Part shown: piece after piece, positions 17,107 to 26,246 of the stretch
Layout of the letters: each line of letters starts with the position of its first letter
Position numbering within the stretch: the first letter of the stretch is position 1
Assembly: GCA_000688615.1 (NCBI GenBank)
Contig: JHVA01000001.1
Coordinates: forward strand, 868,001 to 932,000
Direction of reading: 5' to 3'
From: Acidobacteriaceae bacterium KBS 146
Lineage (GTDB): Bacteria; Acidobacteriota; Terriglobia; Terriglobales; Acidobacteriaceae
Length of the DNA: 64,000 bases
The notes under the pieces: generated by a model
What the model was told of the DNA's origin: nothing
The model's input: only the letters and a program-made list of their open reading frames with translations
Database searches by the model: none
Program-made: the position numbers and the translations under genes

Positions 17107-19044
17107 TTATTTCGCCTGACGTACCGCCCAACCGGCGAGATCAATGGCTGCATCGAAGCCATCAAAGTCCAAAGGCAGCTTATTTCTGCGATCGACGTAT
17201 TCGTTATAGATCCACGGATCGACGACAGCATAGACCGTTCCTTTGCCTACTTTGGAAACAGCCATAAGGACGTCTCCCTTATCAATGAGAATCGACTTTG
17301 CTGGCTTCGAAGGCGTAATGGTCGAAATCTCTTTCAAATATGCCTTGTGCGGATACTGGAAGACGCCCGTTCCCTCCGGAATCATCACCGTACCCTGCGC
17401 CCAGTTATTATTCTCAACGGTATTGCGCAGCACAGCGTTGAAGTGCACGCCGAATCGCTCGCTCATCGTATTGAAATGATCGAACTCGGAGTTGGTTTTG
17501 TCGTTCTGCATCAGGATAAGAATTCCGCCAGCCTTCACCCAGGATTCGATTGCCTCCCCACTTGCTTTGTCCATATAGTGCGGATTCGGATTCTTGGCAG
17601 GAATATCCGGAGAGGCCAGGATATAAACCTGCGCCTGTTTCAGGTTTGCAACGGTAGGGGCAGACTTCAGAGATGCGAGCTTCATGCCATAACGTTGAAA
17701 CGCGCGGCCAAAGAAGGCAAAGCCAGAGTTGGCATCATCGTCCCACTTGTAGTGAAAGAGCTCCGTCTGGCCAGCTGCGTTTTTCCGGGTCTGAGAGTTA
17801 AACCATGCATCGACCATGACGGTCTTTCCCTGCCCCAGCGCCTCTGTCGAGACCTGTGCCATCTCCGAACCCGCCAGAAGGAACGCTCCAACGCCTTTCG
17901 CATCGTTGGTTCTGGTCTTCTCTCCGATGTAATAGTCAAAGGTACCTGAGCGATAAGGAGAGCCCCCGAGGCCGCCGACCTTTACCGTTCCTTCAAGGAA
18001 CGTTCTGCCGTCTGCCGCGGTTTTAACGAATGTGGCCTGAATTGCACTCCATCCGCGACGTGCCGGTGCGAGGTCTGCCTGGGGCAGGTAGCTCATGCGT
18101 ACGCCTTTCGCAAGAGCGTAGACAAACATACTGCTCGCCGATGCCTCAGTAAAGTTACCCGGACGAGAACCCTTGTCCATCACCTGCCACCAGAGGCCGG
18201 TCTTCTTGTCCTGATACGCAACAATTGCTTTTGCGGTTCGATTCAGCGCCCGGATAAGCTCCGGACGGTCGGGATGATCTGGTGGAAACCAGTCCAACAC
18301 ATCCACCAGGGCCATAGCGTACCAGCCCATCGCACGCCCCCAGGCTTCAGGAGAAAGGCCGGTCTTTGGATCAGCCCATTTCATCTGTTTGGATTCATCC
18401 CATCCGTGCCGCAGTAGTCCGGTCCGAACGTCCCGCATATGCTGATCCATCAGCAAGAGCTGTTTCGCAATGTCGTTGAAATCATCCGGTTGCTGAAAGG
18501 TGACGGCGTACTCCGCTCGAAAGGGCTCCGCCATGTAGGCTCCGTCCAGCCACATCTGATTGGGGTAGATCTGCTTATGCCAGTAGCCGCCACTCGCCGT
18601 TCTGGGTTGAAGGGCAAGCTGTTCCTGTACATATTTGGCTGCTTTGTAATACTTCGGCTGCTGAGTTACGCGGTAGACCAGCAGCAGCGACCGTCCCATC
18701 TCGATCTCATCGAGACTATGCGCATCGGCGTGGTAGCTCTTGATGGCCCCGTCGTCGTTCACATATTTGTCGACGGCTGCCTTGATGTAACGAAACTCAT
18801 CGCCATTGGCCGTGGTATGCCATTGAGCGGCCATTCCATCCAGTAGAACCCCCTCTTCGTAACCCCAATTAGGAGGACGGTTCTCGGTGGTAATAACAGC
18901 CTTCGGCCACTCCTGCATGATGGACTCGGCCATCTTTGCCGAAGCCTGTTCGATCTTCAGTGCCCCCTCGGCTCTTGCCTCAGCTCCCGACGTGGCCTGA
19001 ACCGCAATAGCGCTTCCGAGGGCCACCGCACAAAGCAACCTCAT
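17107..19044 (-). CDS. GH88/105-type unsaturated glucuronyl/rhamnogalacturonyl hydrolase with C-terminal DUF4350-like domain
   Basis: From ATG 19044 (GAGG 9 bases upstream; the longer frame starts at a weak TTG 19065) the protein is 645 residues with a Sec signal. Residues about 35-370 form an (alpha/alpha)6 barrel of the YteR type: NWGYEEGVLLDG, MWLDGAYMAEPF (catalytic Asp region), LRHGWDES, AWGRAMGWYAMALVD, and FTEASASSMF. The C-terminal 260 residues hold a DUF4350-like domain (VMVDAWFNSQTR, VYILASPD, GGILILMQND). Such fused proteins remove the unsaturated uronic acid from rhamnogalacturonan or other lyase-made oligosaccharides. It is probably periplasmic. Likely part of plant-polymer degradation, along with the oxidoreductases at 1.7-4.2 kb, though not linked to them. 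Confidence 0.88.
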   Translation of the reverse strand: MRLLCAVALGSAIAVQATSGAEARAEGALKIEQASAKMAESIMQEWPKAVITTENRPPNWGYEEGVLLDGMAAQWHTTANGDEFRYIKAAVDKYVNDDGAIKSYHADAHSLDEIEMGRSLLLVYRVTQQPKYYKAAKYVQEQLALQPRTASGGYWHKQIYPNQMWLDGAYMAEPFRAEYAVTFQQPDDFNDIAKQLLLMDQHMRDVRTGLLRHGWDESKQMKWADPKTGLSPEAWGRAMGWYAMALVDVLDWFPPDHPDRPELIRALNRTAKAIVAYQDKKTGLWWQVMDKGSRPGNFTEASASSMFVYALAKGVRMSYLPQADLAPARRGWSAIQATFVKTAADGRTFLEGTVKVGGLGGSPYRSGTFDYYIGEKTRTNDAKGVGAFLLAGSEMAQVSTEALGQGKTVMVDAWFNSQTRKNAAGQTELFHYKWDDDANSGFAFFGRAFQRYGMKLASLKSAPTVANLKQAQVYILASPDIPAKNPNPHYMDKASGEAIESWVKAGGILILMQNDKTNSEFDHFNTMSERFGVHFNAVLRNTVENNNWAQGTVMIPEGTGVFQYPHKAYLKEISTITPSKPAKSILIDKGDVLMAVSKVGKGTVYAVVDPWIYNEYVDRRNKLPLDFDGFDAAIDLAGWAVRQAK

Positions 19045-19149
19045 TCTTCGATTCCTCGCAACCAACAGATTTGTAAGACAACCAGCATACCTGTTTGTCC
19101 CATCGCCCAGCGATCGTGCGAGATGGACGGAAGGCGTGACCTCGAACCA

Positions 19150-21246
19150 TTAGTTGCAGGCGATAGCCGTCCAAACCGGAGTAGGGGTTCCCGTGGCACC
19201 CTCGATCTTGAGATCGACGAAGCTTCCCGCTGGAATTGCGATGGTTCCCGTAGAAGTGCAGCTTGAGTTGGTTGCCACCGAGCAGGACAAACTGGTAGCC
19301 ACCATGGAGCCTGGCATCCCCGCACGCAAACTTACGCGAATCGTATTGTCCTGTTGCGAATAAACCGACAGTTCAGTAGCGGTGCATCCCGCTGGCACCC
19401 AGGTCAAGATAGGGCCGACCTCATCGGCATTCGAATTCGCACTACTGACGGAATAATAGAAGGTGGTAAACGAAACAGAATGGTAGACAGAGGCAAAACT
19501 CCCCCACCCTGCCCCTGCCGTACCACCCCCGCCGCTCGTTCCTGCTGTGCCCTGCGGAATCGTGAAATTAAGAATCGCTGCAGTGGGCGTTCCAGTATTG
19601 ATCACACTGGCTTGCGTGCCCGGAGCGCCTGTAGTCACTACTCCCACATTCACGGTAGCCGCCACTCCCGCAGGCCCCGTGGGTCCCGCGGAACCAGCTT
19701 GCGCCAAGGGAGACCACACCAAAGGCGTCACATCAGGTCGAACTCCCAGGTTCGTGGCAGTTGCCAGATAGGTACTGCCATCGTAGAAGACAGCATCGTT
19801 AGGAAGATATCCGGCCGTGTTCGACCATCCTCCCTTGAAGCTGATTCCAGCAGGTCCTTGCGTGCCTTGTTGACCTGCTGGTCCCGGCGCTCCGGCTGGA
19901 CCCTGCGGACCTTGAGGTCCTATTGGACCCATGGGACCGGCTGCGCCTGTAAGTCCTGTTGGTCCCTGCGGCCCGGCTGGACCCACAGGCCCTTGACTCC
20001 CTGCCGCGAATTTCCCCCAGGCGGATGGCGCTCCATCTGGCTGATTCCCCATATTGCCGTCGATCAACGAGACATATCCAGCCCCACCATAGGTCACGCC
20101 GTCGCCTGCGACATAGGTCACGGAAGGGGCGTAAGCCCCACGAAATGTCATCCCAACGGGACCGGATGGCCCCCGCGGTCCTTCGGGCCCTGCAGCTCCC
20201 GTAACTCCTGATGGCCCTTGAGGACCAACTGGACCGACAGGGCCGGAAGCCCCCGTTGGTCCGGTTGGCCCTGTAGGACCCTCGGGCCCCGTGAGACCAG
20301 CTGGACCTTGCGGACCAACTGTGCCTGAAGGGCCCGCACTTCCTTGTGTCGCGAGCATGCCCCACCAACCGGCTGGAGTACCCGGTACGTTGCCACTATT
20401 GGTATCGAGAAGAGAAACAAAACTCGATCCCTGCCAAGTGACAACATCGCCCGTGGAGTAGGTGACAGTGGGGGCATACGATCCTCGGTAGACGAGCCCC
20501 GGCAAACCTGCTTTTCCCTGTGGACCAGCAGGCCCGGGATCGCCTTTCGGACCTTGTGGCCCGATCGAGCCAGCAGCCCCCTGAGGCCCTGTGGCCCCCT
20601 GGGGTCCTGTCGGGCCGACCGGACCGACGGCGCCAGTAGCTCCCGTGAGGCCTGCCGGTCCTTGGAGGCCGGGATCGCCTTTCGGGCCGGCAGGCCCTTG
20701 GGAAACCAGAACGATGTCGAGCTGCGGAGCGTGTCCGGTCAAATCGTTCTCTTTGCTATCGAACTGCACCGCAGCACTACTGGACGTCAGCGCAATGCCG
20801 TTGTTGCTTGAGGGATTTGTCAGCCAGCCCTGCACAAGAGCCGTGATGTCGACAGAGACATAGGTGCCTTCCTTCTCTACAGAGAAACTCACAGTGACCG
20901 GCCCGAGAACGGGAAGATTTGCATACGTGACACTGTATTCGCCCCAAGCAGAACTCAATGTCTGAAGCTGAATCGTCCCGGGAGCATCAGCGCGGTTGCA
21001 GTAGAGCCTAAGGATGGCTCGCGACACCTGACTTGCTGTCGAACCCGGCGGAAGAACGCCAAGATCGAATTGCAGCAGGGCCGTGTAGCCGCTGCCTACA
21101 TTGAGGTTTGAGATCGCTCCGCTGTTCGATGTGGGCCGCCCCGTATTCACGTGAGCGTCTGCCACCAGCGTTGCTTCTGTGGCCGAGGCATGCACTGCTG
21201 TGATCAGCAAAACGATCGCAAACCCCGTCCATCGAGGGAAGATCAA
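19150..21246 (-). CDS. Exported collagen-like repeat protein with N-terminal DNRLRE-type domain
   Basis: A 698-residue protein. It starts with TTG 21246, which has GGGG five bases upstream, and a signal peptide ([21 protein letters not shown]). Residues about 25-182 resemble the DNRLRE beta-sandwich found in secreted proteins ([33 protein letters not shown]). Four tracts of Gly-X-Y collagen repeats follow, separated by three about 45-residue modules (Y/F-R-G-x-Y-A-P-x-[17 protein letters not shown]), which look like small carbohydrate-binding (ChiC/CBM5-12-like) units. A unique C-terminal domain of about 100 residues ends the protein. It should form trimeric surface fibres. An adhesin or matrix role is inference. 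Confidence 0.85.
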   Translation of the reverse strand: MIFPRWTGFAIVLLITAVHASATEATLVADAHVNTGRPTSNSGAISNLNVGSGYTALLQFDLGVLPPGSTASQVSRAILRLYCNRADAPGTIQLQTLSSAWGEYSVTYANLPVLGPVTVSFSVEKEGTYVSVDITALVQGWLTNPSSNNGIALTSSSAAVQFDSKENDLTGHAPQLDIVLVSQGPAGPKGDPGLQGPAGLTGATGAVGPVGPTGPQGATGPQGAAGSIGPQGPKGDPGPAGPQGKAGLPGLVYRGSYAPTVTYSTGDVVTWQGSSFVSLLDTNSGNVPGTPAGWWGMLATQGSAGPSGTVGPQGPAGLTGPEGPTGPTGPTGASGPVGPVGPQGPSGVTGAAGPEGPRGPSGPVGMTFRGAYAPSVTYVAGDGVTYGGAGYVSLIDGNMGNQPDGAPSAWGKFAAGSQGPVGPAGPQGPTGLTGAAGPMGPIGPQGPQGPAGAPGPAGQQGTQGPAGISFKGGWSNTAGYLPNDAVFYDGSTYLATATNLGVRPDVTPLVWSPLAQAGSAGPTGPAGVAATVNVGVVTTGAPGTQASVINTGTPTAAILNFTIPQGTAGTSGGGGTAGAGWGSFASVYHSVSFTTFYYSVSSANSNADEVGPILTWVPAGCTATELSVYSQQDNTIRVSLRAGMPGSMVATSLSCSVATNSSCTSTGTIAIPAGSFVDLKIEGATGTPTPVWTAIACN

Positions 21247-21578
21247 AACAACCCCTTTTATTCCATAATGGTGTCAGCGTCTTCCGTCGGCTGGCCCGCC
21301 AGACGGAAGACGTGACTCGTCCTGCGCAACGTTCTGGAGCTCTACAGTGCACGTTGCCGGCATGGCTCTGGGCCATGCCCTTCTCCATTCATGAACAGAG
21401 ACCGGGAGTACTTTCGTTTTAGGTCAAGATGCGTTCAGATACAACCATTCCGGCTACAACTTCCGTGATATCGTCGCCATCACGAACCTGCCTTTTCACC
21501 CGTTCGCATCTTCCCCAACAACTGCATCTCATACAGATGTAAGGCCAAACGACCGCTAAAAGGATATATTCACTACCC
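21247..21578. other. Intergenic region between divergent collagen-like gene and pgm
   Basis: This 332-bp stretch must hold two divergent promoters. I see no gene, strong hairpin or clear operator. A purine-rich AAAAGGA lies about 13 bases before the pgm ATG and an AAAAGGGG lies before the collagen-like TTG on the other strand. Confidence 0.5.
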
Positions 21579-23225
21579 ATGAGCTCTCCTGAGACCAATC
21601 AGCCCGGCCATCTTCCTTCGCTCGACTCTCTGGTCGACATTCCCCGTCTCATCACGGCCTACTACGCGTTGCATCCTGATCCCGCGGTTGCTGCCCAGCG
21701 TGTCTCCTTCGGCACCTCGGGACATCGTGGATCGTCGTTTGCCGCCAGCTTCAACGATGATCATATCGCTGCGATTACACAAGCGATCGTCGAATACAGG
21801 GCCGGCCAGCACACGCTTGGCCCTCTCTTCCTCGCTCGCGATACCCACGCTCTCTCTGAACCGGCTTTCACGACAGCGCTTGAGGTACTGTCCGCTAATG
21901 GCGTCGAAGTAATGGTCGATGAAAAACTCGGCTATACTCCCACTCCTGTGTTGTCGCATGCCATCCTGACCCGCAACGCCAATCACAAGCTGCATCGTGC
22001 TGATGGGATCGTCATCACACCCTCGCACAATCCCCCGGAAGATGGCGGCTTCAAATACAACCCTCCTAATGGTGGCCCCGCTGATACATCCGCTACGAAA
22101 TGGATTGAGAGTCGCGCCAATGAGATCATCGCGAGCGGCCTGAAAGAAGTGAAGCGCATCACTTACGCTCGGGCTCTCGGAGCCGATCGAACCTATCGTC
22201 ATGACTACATCACCTCGTATGTCAACGACCTGGCAAACGTGATTGACTTTGATGTTCTGCGCGTAACCGCGCTTAAACTGGCCGTCGATCCTCTTGGCGG
22301 AGCCGGCGTTCACTATTGGCCACGCATTGCGGAGAAGTATCATCTTCCAATCGAGATCCTCAACACGAACGTCGATCCAACCTTCCGCTTCATGACACTT
22401 GACTGGGATGGACGAATCCGGATGGACTGTTCCAGCCCATACGCCATGGCCAGCATGATCGCCAACAAGGATAAGTACGACGTCTCCTGGGCCTCTGACA
22501 CCGACCACGACCGTCACGGCATTGTTACCCGTTCTTCCGGTTTGCTGAACCCTAATCATTATCTTGCGGTCATGATTCAGTATCTCTTTACCAACCGTCC
22601 TGACTGGAGCGACAAGGCGGCGATTGGCAAAACCCTGGTCTCATCCAGCATCATCGATCGAGTCGCAAAGGGCCTCAATCGCCGTGTACTCGAAGTGCCT
22701 GTCGGCTTCAAGTGGTTTGTGGATGGTCTTATCGACGGCTCCCTTGGTTTCGGCGGCGAAGAATCAGCAGGAGCCAGCTTCGTTCGTCGCAATGGAACTG
22801 TCTGGAGCACCGATAAGGACGGCATCATCCCTGGCCTGCTAGCAGCCGAAATGACCGCTCGAACTGGCCGTGACCCGGGAGAATTGTACGGAGAGCTGAC
22901 CGCAAAGTATGGAGATCCGGTCTATCAGCGCATCGATGCGGCCGCAACCAAAGAGCAGAAGGCCAAGCTCGGTAAGCTGTCGCCCTCTCAGGTCCAAGCC
23001 AAAGAGCTTGCGGGCGAGCCCATCACAGCGATCCTGACCGAGGCGCCAGGGAATCATGCAGCGATCGGCGGTCTCAAGGTCACAACGGAGAACGGCTGGT
23101 TCGCCGCTCGCCCTTCGGGCACCGAGGACGTCTACAAGATCTATGCAGAAAGCTTCAAGGGTGCCGAGCACCTCAAGAAGATTCAGGCCGAGGCACAAGC
23201 GTTGGTCAATGCCGCGATTGCATGA
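21579..23225 (+). CDS. pgm: Phosphoglucomutase (alpha-D-glucose phosphate-specific)
   Basis: The 548-residue enzyme interconverts glucose 1-phosphate and glucose 6-phosphate, feeding glycogen, trehalose and nucleotide-sugar synthesis. Marks: SFGTSGHRGSSF at the N-terminus, catalytic serine loop TPSHNPPEDGGFKYNPP, metal loop SDTDHDRHG, sugar-binding loop FGGEESAG and phosphate-binding ARPSGTEDVYKIY. Length and motif order match E. coli Pgm rather than the shorter phosphomannomutases. The gene is monocistronic; a stem-loop follows. Function very secure. Confidence 0.97.
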   Translation: MSSPETNQPGHLPSLDSLVDIPRLITAYYALHPDPAVAAQRVSFGTSGHRGSSFAASFNDDHIAAITQAIVEYRAGQHTLGPLFLARDTHALSEPAFTTALEVLSANGVEVMVDEKLGYTPTPVLSHAILTRNANHKLHRADGIVITPSHNPPEDGGFKYNPPNGGPADTSATKWIESRANEIIASGLKEVKRITYARALGADRTYRHDYITSYVNDLANVIDFDVLRVTALKLAVDPLGGAGVHYWPRIAEKYHLPIEILNTNVDPTFRFMTLDWDGRIRMDCSSPYAMASMIANKDKYDVSWASDTDHDRHGIVTRSSGLLNPNHYLAVMIQYLFTNRPDWSDKAAIGKTLVSSSIIDRVAKGLNRRVLEVPVGFKWFVDGLIDGSLGFGGEESAGASFVRRNGTVWSTDKDGIIPGLLAAEMTARTGRDPGELYGELTAKYGDPVYQRIDAAATKEQKAKLGKLSPSQVQAKELAGEPITAILTEAPGNHAAIGGLKVTTENGWFAARPSGTEDVYKIYAESFKGAEHLKKIQAEAQALVNAAIA

Positions 23226-23232
23226 GGGAGGA

Positions 23233-23264
23233 GATGGGCTGGCCTGTATAATGGGCAGCCCATC
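23233..23264 (+). terminator. Stem-loop after pgm
   Basis: GATGGGCTG (23233-23241) pairs with CAGCCCATC (23256-23264) around a 14-base loop, followed by TTGT. It lies between converging genes; the large loop makes it a moderate terminator candidate. Confidence 0.5.
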
Positions 23265-23283
23265 TTGTCCGTTCGAGCAGATG

Positions 23284-23673
23284 CTAGTGCAGGAGCATGC
23301 TGCACGTAAGCGTAGCTAGCACAATCGTCGTAATCAAAACATAGATTCCGTCGCGTTCCATGGCAAAACCGACGATCGAAAGGGCAACACGGATAATTGG
23401 CGTCAGCAACAGGCAGATGATCCCGATCTGAGCCACCGCCAGGCCGCGATTCTCCGTTGTGTGAGCGTCAGGATGCAATGCCTCCTGCACCGTCTTTGAC
23501 GGCGAGGCAAACAGCGAATGTTCTCCAAGGAAGGTGTGGAAGGAAACTGCATCCGAGTAGTGAGACCGGATAAACATCATCCCACCCAGAACGCCGATCA
23601 CGATCGCAGTCAGCACTCCGGAACGAAGCGTCAACCCAATAAGACGCTGAAGCTGTTTATCCTGGATATCCAC
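23284..23673 (-). CDS. DUF1634 membrane protein
   Basis: A 129-residue protein with three hydrophobic segments (LTAIVIGVLGGMMF, LAVAQIGIICLLLTPIIRVALSIVGF, IYVLITTIVLATLTCSML). This pattern and the segment G-I-x-x-L-L-L-T-P-I-x-R-V fit DUF1634. Members are regularly found beside TSUP exporters, and here the gene begins (GTG) two bases after the TSUP gene's stop codon, so the two are surely co-translated. It is probably an accessory membrane subunit of that transporter. Biochemical role not known. Confidence 0.85.
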   Translation of the reverse strand: MDIQDKQLQRLIGLTLRSGVLTAIVIGVLGGMMFIRSHYSDAVSFHTFLGEHSLFASPSKTVQEALHPDAHTTENRGLAVAQIGIICLLLTPIIRVALSIVGFAMERDGIYVLITTIVLATLTCSMLLH

Positions 23674-23675
23674 GG

Positions 23676-24512
23676 CTACAGTTTTCCTCTCAATCCTTCG
23701 AAGATCATCTGAACCGCAATCACCCCGACCAGAATGGCAAATAGTCGCCGCAATGTGCGAACCGGGAGACGGGGCAAAAGACGCGCTCCAACCATGGATC
23801 CCGAGAGAACCCCCAGCATCACTGGAAGCGCAATCACAGGATGGATATACCCGCGCTTGAGGTAAATCGCCGCGCTGGCCGCACCGGTAACCCCGATCAT
23901 GAAGCTACTGGTCGCGGTCGATACCTTAAATGGGATTCCCATGATCCTATCCATGGCGATCACCTTCAACGCGCCAGAGCCAATTCCAAGCAGACCCGAC
24001 AGAAGCCCTGCAATATACATCAGGCCGAAGCCTGCTCCGGGGTGCGAGACCGAATAAGGGATCGTCTCGGTTCTGCTCCGGTAAACGCCATTGAGTTTCA
24101 ACCTGGCGGCAAGAGGCGTACCGCCGGGAGGCAAGAGCACCTCTTTGCGCATCTGGCTCGTCTGCCATGCGGAGTGCAACAGGACTAGCCCAAAGATCAC
24201 CGCAAGCACTGCGGTTGGAATTTTGTTCGCCAGAAGGGCTCCGCAGATTGCGCCAACCGTGGTTGCCAGTTCAAGAAACATGCCAATGCGGATATTCGAC
24301 AATCCATCCCTTACATAGGCCGCTGCCGCTCCGGACGAAGTTGCAATCACCGAAACGAGACTGGCACCAATGGCGTAGCGAATATCGACTCCCAGAAGGA
24401 GTGTAAGAGCGGGCGTTACGATGACCCCGCCTCCAAGACCAGTCAAAGCCCCTACGAGACCGGCAGTCGTGGAGACACAAAAGACAATCAACGCGAACTC
24501 GTAAGCAGGCAT
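23676..24512 (-). CDS. TSUP-family (TauE/SafE) anion exporter
   Basis: A 278-residue inner-membrane protein with the two repeated TauE/SafE halves: GALTGLGGGVIVTPALTLLLGVD near the N-terminus and GLLSGLLGIGSGALKVIAMDRIMG in the second half, each a glycine-rich entry to a membrane helix, with about eight membrane segments. The family exports small sulfur or organic anions such as sulfite, sulfoacetate or taurine products. The DUF1634 protein follows after two bases. No sulfur metabolism gene lies nearby, so the substrate is open. Confidence 0.9.
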   Translation of the reverse strand: MPAYEFALIVFCVSTTAGLVGALTGLGGGVIVTPALTLLLGVDIRYAIGASLVSVIATSSGAAAAYVRDGLSNIRIGMFLELATTVGAICGALLANKIPTAVLAVIFGLVLLHSAWQTSQMRKEVLLPPGGTPLAARLKLNGVYRSRTETIPYSVSHPGAGFGLMYIAGLLSGLLGIGSGALKVIAMDRIMGIPFKVSTATSSFMIGVTGAASAAIYLKRGYIHPVIALPVMLGVLSGSMVGARLLPRLPVRTLRRLFAILVGVIAVQMIFEGLRGKL

Positions 24513-24630
24513 TCGTCTCCAGTTCCCATCATTGGCAAAGCTTCGTTCGAGGTTACACCGTCGCTCTCACGTATCCTTGGAAGAGTATCCAGATTCCTTT
24601 CATTCTATTCACGAGGCCAATCAGAGGCTG

Positions 24631-25938
24631 ATGCTCTCACGACTCGAACAATATTTCGGCTTTGCGGCGCGAGGCACCACCTGGCGAACGGAAATTCTGG
24701 CGGGCTTTACGACGTTCATTACGATGGCCTACATCATTTTCGTAAATCCTGCCATCCTGCACGAAACAGGGATGCCGATTGCCGCCGTGACTGCCGCCAC
24801 ATGCCTCTGCGCGGCCTTTGGAAGTGTTCTGATGGGAGCGCTGGCGAATTATCCCCTTGCACTTGCTCCGGGTATGGGCCTGAATGCCTACTTCACCTAT
24901 ACCGTCGTGAAAGCCATGCACGTACCCTGGCAGACGGCCCTGGGAGCGGTCTTTCTCTCCGGCATCATCTTTCTCATTCTCACTTTCACCGGCGTGCGAC
25001 AGCTTTTGGTGAGTGCCATCCCGCACCAGCTCCATGCCGCCGTTGCGGGCGGAATTGGGCTCTTCATCGCGTTCATCGGGTTTCGCAACTCCGGCATCAT
25101 CGTTCCAAACGCCACCACGACGGTCTCGCTAGGGAATCTCCATGCGCCAGGAACCGCGCTTGCAATCTTCGGCCTGCTCCTGATCGCGGTTTTGCAAGTA
25201 TTGCGGGTACGTGCAGCGATGTTGATCGGCGTGCTCGGAACGATGGGGGCCGGACTCATCCTCGGGCAGGTCCACTGGGCTCCGGTCACCTACAGTCTCG
25301 CGTCGCTTGGTGAAACAGCATTCCGCCTAGATCTGCGCGGGGCGCTGCGGATCGGCGCAGCCGAGATTATCTTTGTCTTCCTTTTCGTCGACCTGTTCGA
25401 CAACATAGGCACCCTGGTTGCTGTCTCGGAGAGAGCGGGCCTGATGACTCCGGACCATCAGATCCCCCGCCTCAATCGCATCTTCTTTGCCGATGCAACC
25501 GCAACCATCGTCGGCTCGCTGACCGGAACCAGCACGGTGACCAGCTATGTGGAGTCTTCCGCAGGCGTCGCAGCAGGAGGACGAACAGGGGTGACAGCCA
25601 TCGTTACAGGACTTTTGTTCGCGGTCTCCCTGTTTATTGCGCCGCTCGTCGGGGCGATTCCGAGTTTTGCGACAGCACCAGCTCTAATCCTCGTGGGCGG
25701 CTTGATGGTTACCGGCCTGGGACAGATCGAATGGACCGATCCCGTGATCGCAATCCCGGCCTTTCTTACAGTAACGACAATTCCTCTGACATGGTCTATC
25801 GCGGATGGCCTCAGCTTCGGTCTGAGTAGCTATGCCGCACTGGAAGTCTTGACCGGGAGGGCAAAACGATCGAGCTGGATGCTCTATCTGCTGGCAATTC
25901 TGTTCGTCATGCGCTTCTTCTTTCTACATCACGGATGA
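24631..25938 (+). CDS. NCS2-family purine permease (AzgA/GhxP-like)
   Basis: A membrane protein of about 435 residues from ATG 24631; a TTG at 24532 would add 33 residues with no signal character, and AGAGG stands three bases before the chosen ATG. Segments ILAGFTTFITMAYIIFVNP, ALAPGMGLNAYFTYTVV, GIGLFIAFIGFRNSGIIV, FLFVDLFDNIGTLVAVSERAGL (shown in parts) and SLTGTSTVTSYVESSAG are classic for the adenine/guanine/hypoxanthine proton symporters of the AzgA-like NCS2 branch. It supplies purine bases for salvage, in line with the PNP and NupC genes elsewhere in the window. Confidence 0.94.
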   Translation: MLSRLEQYFGFAARGTTWRTEILAGFTTFITMAYIIFVNPAILHETGMPIAAVTAATCLCAAFGSVLMGALANYPLALAPGMGLNAYFTYTVVKAMHVPWQTALGAVFLSGIIFLILTFTGVRQLLVSAIPHQLHAAVAGGIGLFIAFIGFRNSGIIVPNATTTVSLGNLHAPGTALAIFGLLLIAVLQVLRVRAAMLIGVLGTMGAGLILGQVHWAPVTYSLASLGETAFRLDLRGALRIGAAEIIFVFLFVDLFDNIGTLVAVSERAGLMTPDHQIPRLNRIFFADATATIVGSLTGTSTVTSYVESSAGVAAGGRTGVTAIVTGLLFAVSLFIAPLVGAIPSFATAPALILVGGLMVTGLGQIEWTDPVIAIPAFLTVTTIPLTWSIADGLSFGLSSYAALEVLTGRAKRSSWMLYLLAILFVMRFFFLHHG

Positions 25939-25939
25939 C

Positions 25940-26180
25940 TCATGCAACGTCCGATTCATTCATGACACCCTCCACGGAGGAACCCAAACCGACGCGATCA
26001 AGATTTCGCCGTACCTCCACCTTCATCCTGACTCGACATACGCATACAACATTCTTGGCGATACTTATGCGGATCGGCAAGAACGATCTCGCCATACAAG
26101 TTACGAACGCGCAATTCACCCCGATCTCAAGCGTGACGACTTCGAAAATGCGTTGGCAAAGTTACGCGTATTGCCCGCCA
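25940..26180 (+). pseudogene. Possible remnant of a TPR protein C-terminus
   Basis: The frame containing base 25991 runs on without a stop after the permease ends but has no proper start. It translates to segments that look like tetratricopeptide repeats: HPDSTYAYNILGDTYAD, SYERAIHPDLK and FENALAKLRVLP. The A-Y-N-x-L-G-D-x-Y and Y-E-R-A-I-x-P patterns are typical of TPR helices. Lack of a start, of an upstream body and of a sensible end suggests a decayed gene fragment left between the permease and the converging esterase-like gene. Otherwise this gap holds only a minus-strand terminator. A chance match cannot be excluded. Confidence 0.4.
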
Positions 26181-26182
26181 AA

Positions 26183-26219
26183 AGGAAACGGCCCACTGAG
26201 TCGTGTGAGCCGCTTTCCT
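26183..26219 (-). terminator. Terminator of the esterase/phytase-like gene
   Basis: Read on the minus strand, AGGAAAGCGGC (26219-26209) pairs with GCCGTTTCCT (26192-26183) with one bulged base, then a short T-run (TTTT) follows. It sits 28 bp after the minus-strand stop codon at 26247. Confidence 0.6.
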
Positions 26220-26246
26220 CCACTTGGCAAAGAGAAGACACTTCTT

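Noticed and set aside
16966..17949. 327-codon plus-strand open frame
   Set aside because: Overlaps the Hpt gene end and lies antisense to the GH105-type gene; composition is not protein-like.
19700..20720. Tandem repeats that could suggest a CRISPR or satellite
   Set aside because: They are the Gly-X-Y codons of the collagen-like gene; there are no spacers and the frame stays open.
21573..22559. 328-codon minus-strand open frame
   Set aside because: Antisense to pgm, whose catalytic motifs are unmistakable.
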